A stretch of DNA of 64,000 nt from an uncultured Geobacteraceae bacterium (GTDB lineage Bacteria; Desulfobacterota; Desulfuromonadia; Geobacterales; Pseudopelobacteraceae), in contig CAIYDX010000219.1 in assembly GCA_903925005.1 (NCBI GenBank), forward strand, positions 1-64,000. The letters run 5' to 3'. The notes beneath the pieces were generated by a model, which was not told where the DNA came from, ran no database searches, and worked only from the letters and a program-made list of their open reading frames with translations. This document shows positions 61,898 to 64,000 of this stretch, piece after piece. The translations under genes and the position numbers were made by a program. The number at the start of each line of letters is the position of its first letter. The stretch's first letter is position 1.

Positions 61898-62156
61898 ACA
61901 TTATCCTTTCAGCCGGCAGAGCCGGGCGCGAGCTGATTATCCTTATTTTAGTTCCTCTTTCGGTATACGACACAATGAGCAGCTTTCCGCTTTCAGAAAG
62001 ACCGATATCTATGAAGCGGTATTCTGATTCAGAGTGCTCCGGATCAGCAACCGTTAAAGAAAGCGTATCGCCAAAAACCGACTTGGCTTCCTGAAAGCTC
62101 ACACCGTGTTTTTTTAGATTGCTAGTGGCTTTCTGATCATCCCATTCAAAAATCAC
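61884..62156 (-). CDS. BrnT family ribonuclease toxin
   Basis: A 90-residue protein with the BrnT pattern FEWDDQKATSNLKKHGVSFQ at the N-terminus (W, D, K and H conserved), AKSVFGDTLSLTV, the RFIDIGLSESGKLLIVSYTE core and the terminal RIISSRPALPAERIMYE with the conserved R-x-I-S-A/S-R. It should cleave RNA. It starts with GTG at 62156. The pair sits between epmA and the EpmB-type gene. Confidence 0.87.
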   Translation of the reverse strand: MIFEWDDQKATSNLKKHGVSFQEAKSVFGDTLSLTVADPEHSESEYRFIDIGLSESGKLLIVSYTERGTKIRIISSRPALPAERIMYEKG

Positions 62157-62205
62157 GGGCTACCATCCAGGTCAAATCACAATATTTATTCATAAGTATG
62201 CCTGT

Positions 62206-62234
62206 TAAATAGCATAATTTGTGGTTGACGTCAA
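62206..62234 (-). promoter_or_regulatory. sigma-70-type promoter of the toxin-antitoxin pair
   Basis: On the minus strand TTGACG and TATTTA are separated by 17 bases, 50 bases before the toxin start codon. The -35 lies within the palindrome TTGACGTCAA (62225-62234), a plausible antitoxin operator. Confidence 0.6.
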
Positions 62235-62402
62235 AATAATGTGATTAGGTTTGACAGGACTGTTCAACCATCTTAGTACCATCCCACTCTCACTACCATC
62301 ATAAAGAGCAATAAAAGCAGAATGTCCCAGCGGGGCACGACAGGCATCTCTTAACAGAAAGCAGGAAACGAGCACATGTGCCAATAACCACCAGCTGCGG
62401 AG

Positions 62403-63530
62403 TTATTTTCTTGCCCATTGCACCGCTTCGGTCACGTCATTTTCGACAATCCCAAGAAGTTCCATTTTCTTTCTGATGTTTTCCAGTGACAAGTCTACTT
62501 TTTCTATCGTGATATCTTCGTAGGTTACCCGCTCCCCGGTATAAGTACGCAGATGCAGCGTGGTTCCATGTATTTCAACATCATCCGGCAGAACGGCAAC
62601 CTTTCCCTTCCCTCCCGGCAGGTCAATGACATAATGCGGCACGGCCAGGCCGGATATATGGCCGCGCAGTCCCCTCACTATTTCAAGGCCGGCCCGGACC
62701 GAGGTCCTGAAGTGAGCCGTTCCCTGGACGAGATCCATCTGGTGCAGATAATACGGCTTGACCCGAATGGCCAGCAGTCCGGTCATCAAACTCCGCATGA
62801 TCTCAACCGAATCATTAACCCCCTTCAACAGCACCGTCTGATTCCCGAGCGGTATTCCCGCATCCGCCAGCAGAGCGCAGGCCGCGCTTGAATCAGCCGT
62901 AATTTCATCCGGATGGTTGAAGTGAGTATTAATATAAAGCGGATGAAACTTCTTAAGCAGAGTACAGAGTTCCGGGGTTACCCGTTCGGGAAGAGTAACA
63001 GGTATCCGGGTACCGATCCGGATAATTTTTACATGAGAAATAGCCCGGAGCCCGGTCAGGATTTTTGATAACGATGCGTCGTCCAGCATCAACGGATCGC
63101 CTCCGGAAAGAATAACGTCGTGGATTGCAGGGTGCGAAGCGATATATTCCAGAGCATCACGTAGTTCATTTTCTCCCATCGGAGCATCGCCACTTCCCAC
63201 AAGCCGTTTTCTCATGCAAAAGCGGCAGTACACCGGGCAGCGATTGGATACCAGTAGGACCACCCGGTCGGGATAGCGATGAATAAGCCCAGGGACCGGG
63301 CTTAAGGCTGTTTCGGTCAAAGGGTCCGGGCATTGTTGTTTATCTTCAAGCTCTCGGATATCCGGCATGCACTGTTTCCAGATAGCGTCATCCGGTCGCT
63401 TGATAAGAGCGGCATAATAGTCACTCAAGCGGACCGGATATCGTGATAAGACGGAGCTAAAATAGTTTGATAATTCAGCAATAATATTGTTGTTACAGCA
63501 TGTTGTTGATTTGTATTTAAAGTAACGCAT
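62403..63530 (-). CDS. epmB: EpmB/KamA-family lysine 2,3-aminomutase
   Basis: A 375-residue radical SAM enzyme with the iron-sulfur motif CPVYCRFCMRKR near residue 105, HDVILSGGDPLMLDD and the PLP-binding region PGGKGKVAVLPDD. Its length is between E. coli EpmB and the clostridial aminomutases. It makes (R)-beta-lysine, the substrate of EpmA. Its location in the efp-epmA neighbourhood supports an EF-P role; a role in beta-lysine osmolyte synthesis cannot be excluded without the acetyltransferase gene. AGGA precedes the ATG. Confidence 0.88.
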   Translation of the reverse strand: MRYFKYKSTTCCNNNIIAELSNYFSSVLSRYPVRLSDYYAALIKRPDDAIWKQCMPDIRELEDKQQCPDPLTETALSPVPGLIHRYPDRVVLLVSNRCPVYCRFCMRKRLVGSGDAPMGENELRDALEYIASHPAIHDVILSGGDPLMLDDASLSKILTGLRAISHVKIIRIGTRIPVTLPERVTPELCTLLKKFHPLYINTHFNHPDEITADSSAACALLADAGIPLGNQTVLLKGVNDSVEIMRSLMTGLLAIRVKPYYLHQMDLVQGTAHFRTSVRAGLEIVRGLRGHISGLAVPHYVIDLPGGKGKVAVLPDDVEIHGTTLHLRTYTGERVTYEDITIEKVDLSLENIRKKMELLGIVENDVTEAVQWARK

Positions 63531-63709
63531 TATTTAAATCCTGCCTGATAAGAGAATAAGAGGTAATAGGGTGAACAAGACAATCGCCCTTGATTCTTCT
63601 TGAAAATAGTCAGCTTTTATGAAATACACAACTACTTAATAATGGGTATTCACGTTCAACGCAACTCTACCTGAACAGCAACGCGAACCTGACGTATCGG
63701 TTACCTGCC

Positions 63710-64000
63710 ATGTACACAAAATACTTCGGATTCAACGAAAAACCGTTTACCCTGACGCCAAACCCTCGCTTTGTCTATCTCAGCAAGAATCATAAGGAAG
63801 CCTTTGCCCATCTTCTATACGGCATCAATAATCATTATGGTTTTATTGAGCTGATCGGCGAGGTCGGCACCGGCAAAACGACCGTTCTCCGGACGCTTCT
63901 CAATCAACTTAATGAGGACAGCTACCGTTCCGCACTGATTTTCAATCCCTGCCTGACCGGAGTGGAACTGCTTCGGAGCATAAATCATGAATTCGGACTC
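63710..64000 (+). CDS. ExeA/MshM-like AAA ATPase, N-terminal fragment
   Basis: The gene runs off the right edge; 97 codons are visible from the ATG at 63710. It opens MYTKYFGFNEKPFTLTPNPR and has the Walker A motif GEVGTGKTTVLRTLL near residue 53, as in ExeA-type ATPases of secretion and pilus clusters. Such proteins help place secretins or regulate export. A secretion or polysaccharide locus probably continues to the right. Confidence 0.9.
   Translation, partial: MYTKYFGFNEKPFTLTPNPRFVYLSKNHKEAFAHLLYGINNHYGFIELIGEVGTGKTTVLRTLLNQLNEDSYRSALIFNPCLTGVELLRSINHEFGL

Noticed and set aside
1-64000. tRNA, rRNA and CRISPR arrays
   Set aside because: I looked through the gaps for cloverleaf patterns, rRNA cores and regularly spaced direct repeats and found none; all gaps but one are under 300 bases.

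Overview
The window looks like a chromosomal segment of a Geobacter-like member of the Desulfuromonadia. The evidence is a eukaryote-type citrate synthase, a rubrerythrin-desulfoferrodoxin pair, a type II secretion operon whose order (F-E-M-N-O-P-D-pseudopilins) resembles what I recall of the Geobacter Oxp system, many two-component proteins and a hopanoid-type RND transporter. No rRNA, tRNA, CRISPR array, prophage or complete insertion sequence was seen.

Layout. 1-376: the end of an acyl-CoA synthetase. 336-9619 (minus): a signalling operon reading leftward through a 68-residue leader-like protein, a REC-PP2C phosphatase, a PilZ-REC-HDOD fusion, a histidine kinase, two stand-alone receivers, a 1085-residue membrane hybrid kinase and a methyltransferase. 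A good sigma-54 promoter lies in front of it, and an NtrC-type activator gene just upstream. 9824-13093 (minus): ygiB-like lipoprotein, ygiC-like ATP-grasp ligase, DUF350 membrane protein and that activator, in one tight operon. 13243-15540: NDH-2, a polyprenol-phosphate sugar transferase and a small membrane protein. 15658-25374: type II secretion operon. 25378-30630: ftsE, ftsX, an EnvC-like activator, a CtpA protease and a YibQ-like deacetylase-fold protein, i.e. division-site peptidoglycan control. 30623-36090: a ParA-like ATPase with a Cys/His cluster, an M24 peptidase, citrate synthase with a striking operator-like repeat, and rubrerythrin/desulfoferrodoxin. 36186-42141: lptF, lptG, an IPT/TIG exported protein and the RND transporter, which carries two palindromic repeats inside its reading frame. 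42427-48140: two ABC-F ATPases, small proteins and a DEAD-box helicase. 48328-51481: polyprenyl synthase, TlpA-like lipoprotein, CcdA, VOC protein and CBS protein. 51495-56283 (minus): a complete branched-chain amino acid ABC transporter livKHMGF. 56323-59059 (minus): aguA, aguB and a methyltransferase. 59060-59679: a 620-base gap with two small ORFs and an inverted repeat. 59680-63530: infA, efp, epmA, a BrnT-type toxin-antitoxin pair and an EpmB/KamA enzyme. 63710 onward: the start of an ExeA-like ATPase.

How it fits together. The left third is dominated by a regulatory circuit: an NtrC activator sits in an operon with a YgiC/DUF350 amidoligase-type membrane system, directly upstream of a sigma-54 promoter that drives a phosphorelay. 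The middle third is envelope construction: secretion, division, LPS export and lipid transport. The right third is mixed housekeeping, including agmatine-to-putrescine conversion and EF-P with its beta-lysylation enzymes.

The points most worth following are: the sigma-54/NtrC/YgiBC/leader-peptide circuit; the internally deleted REC-HDOD fusion; coding palindromic repeats in the RND gene; a terminator preceded by a 23-codon leader ORF in front of the YbiT-type ABC-F gene, with no upstream co-directional gene to terminate; and the symmetrical operator on the citrate synthase promoter.
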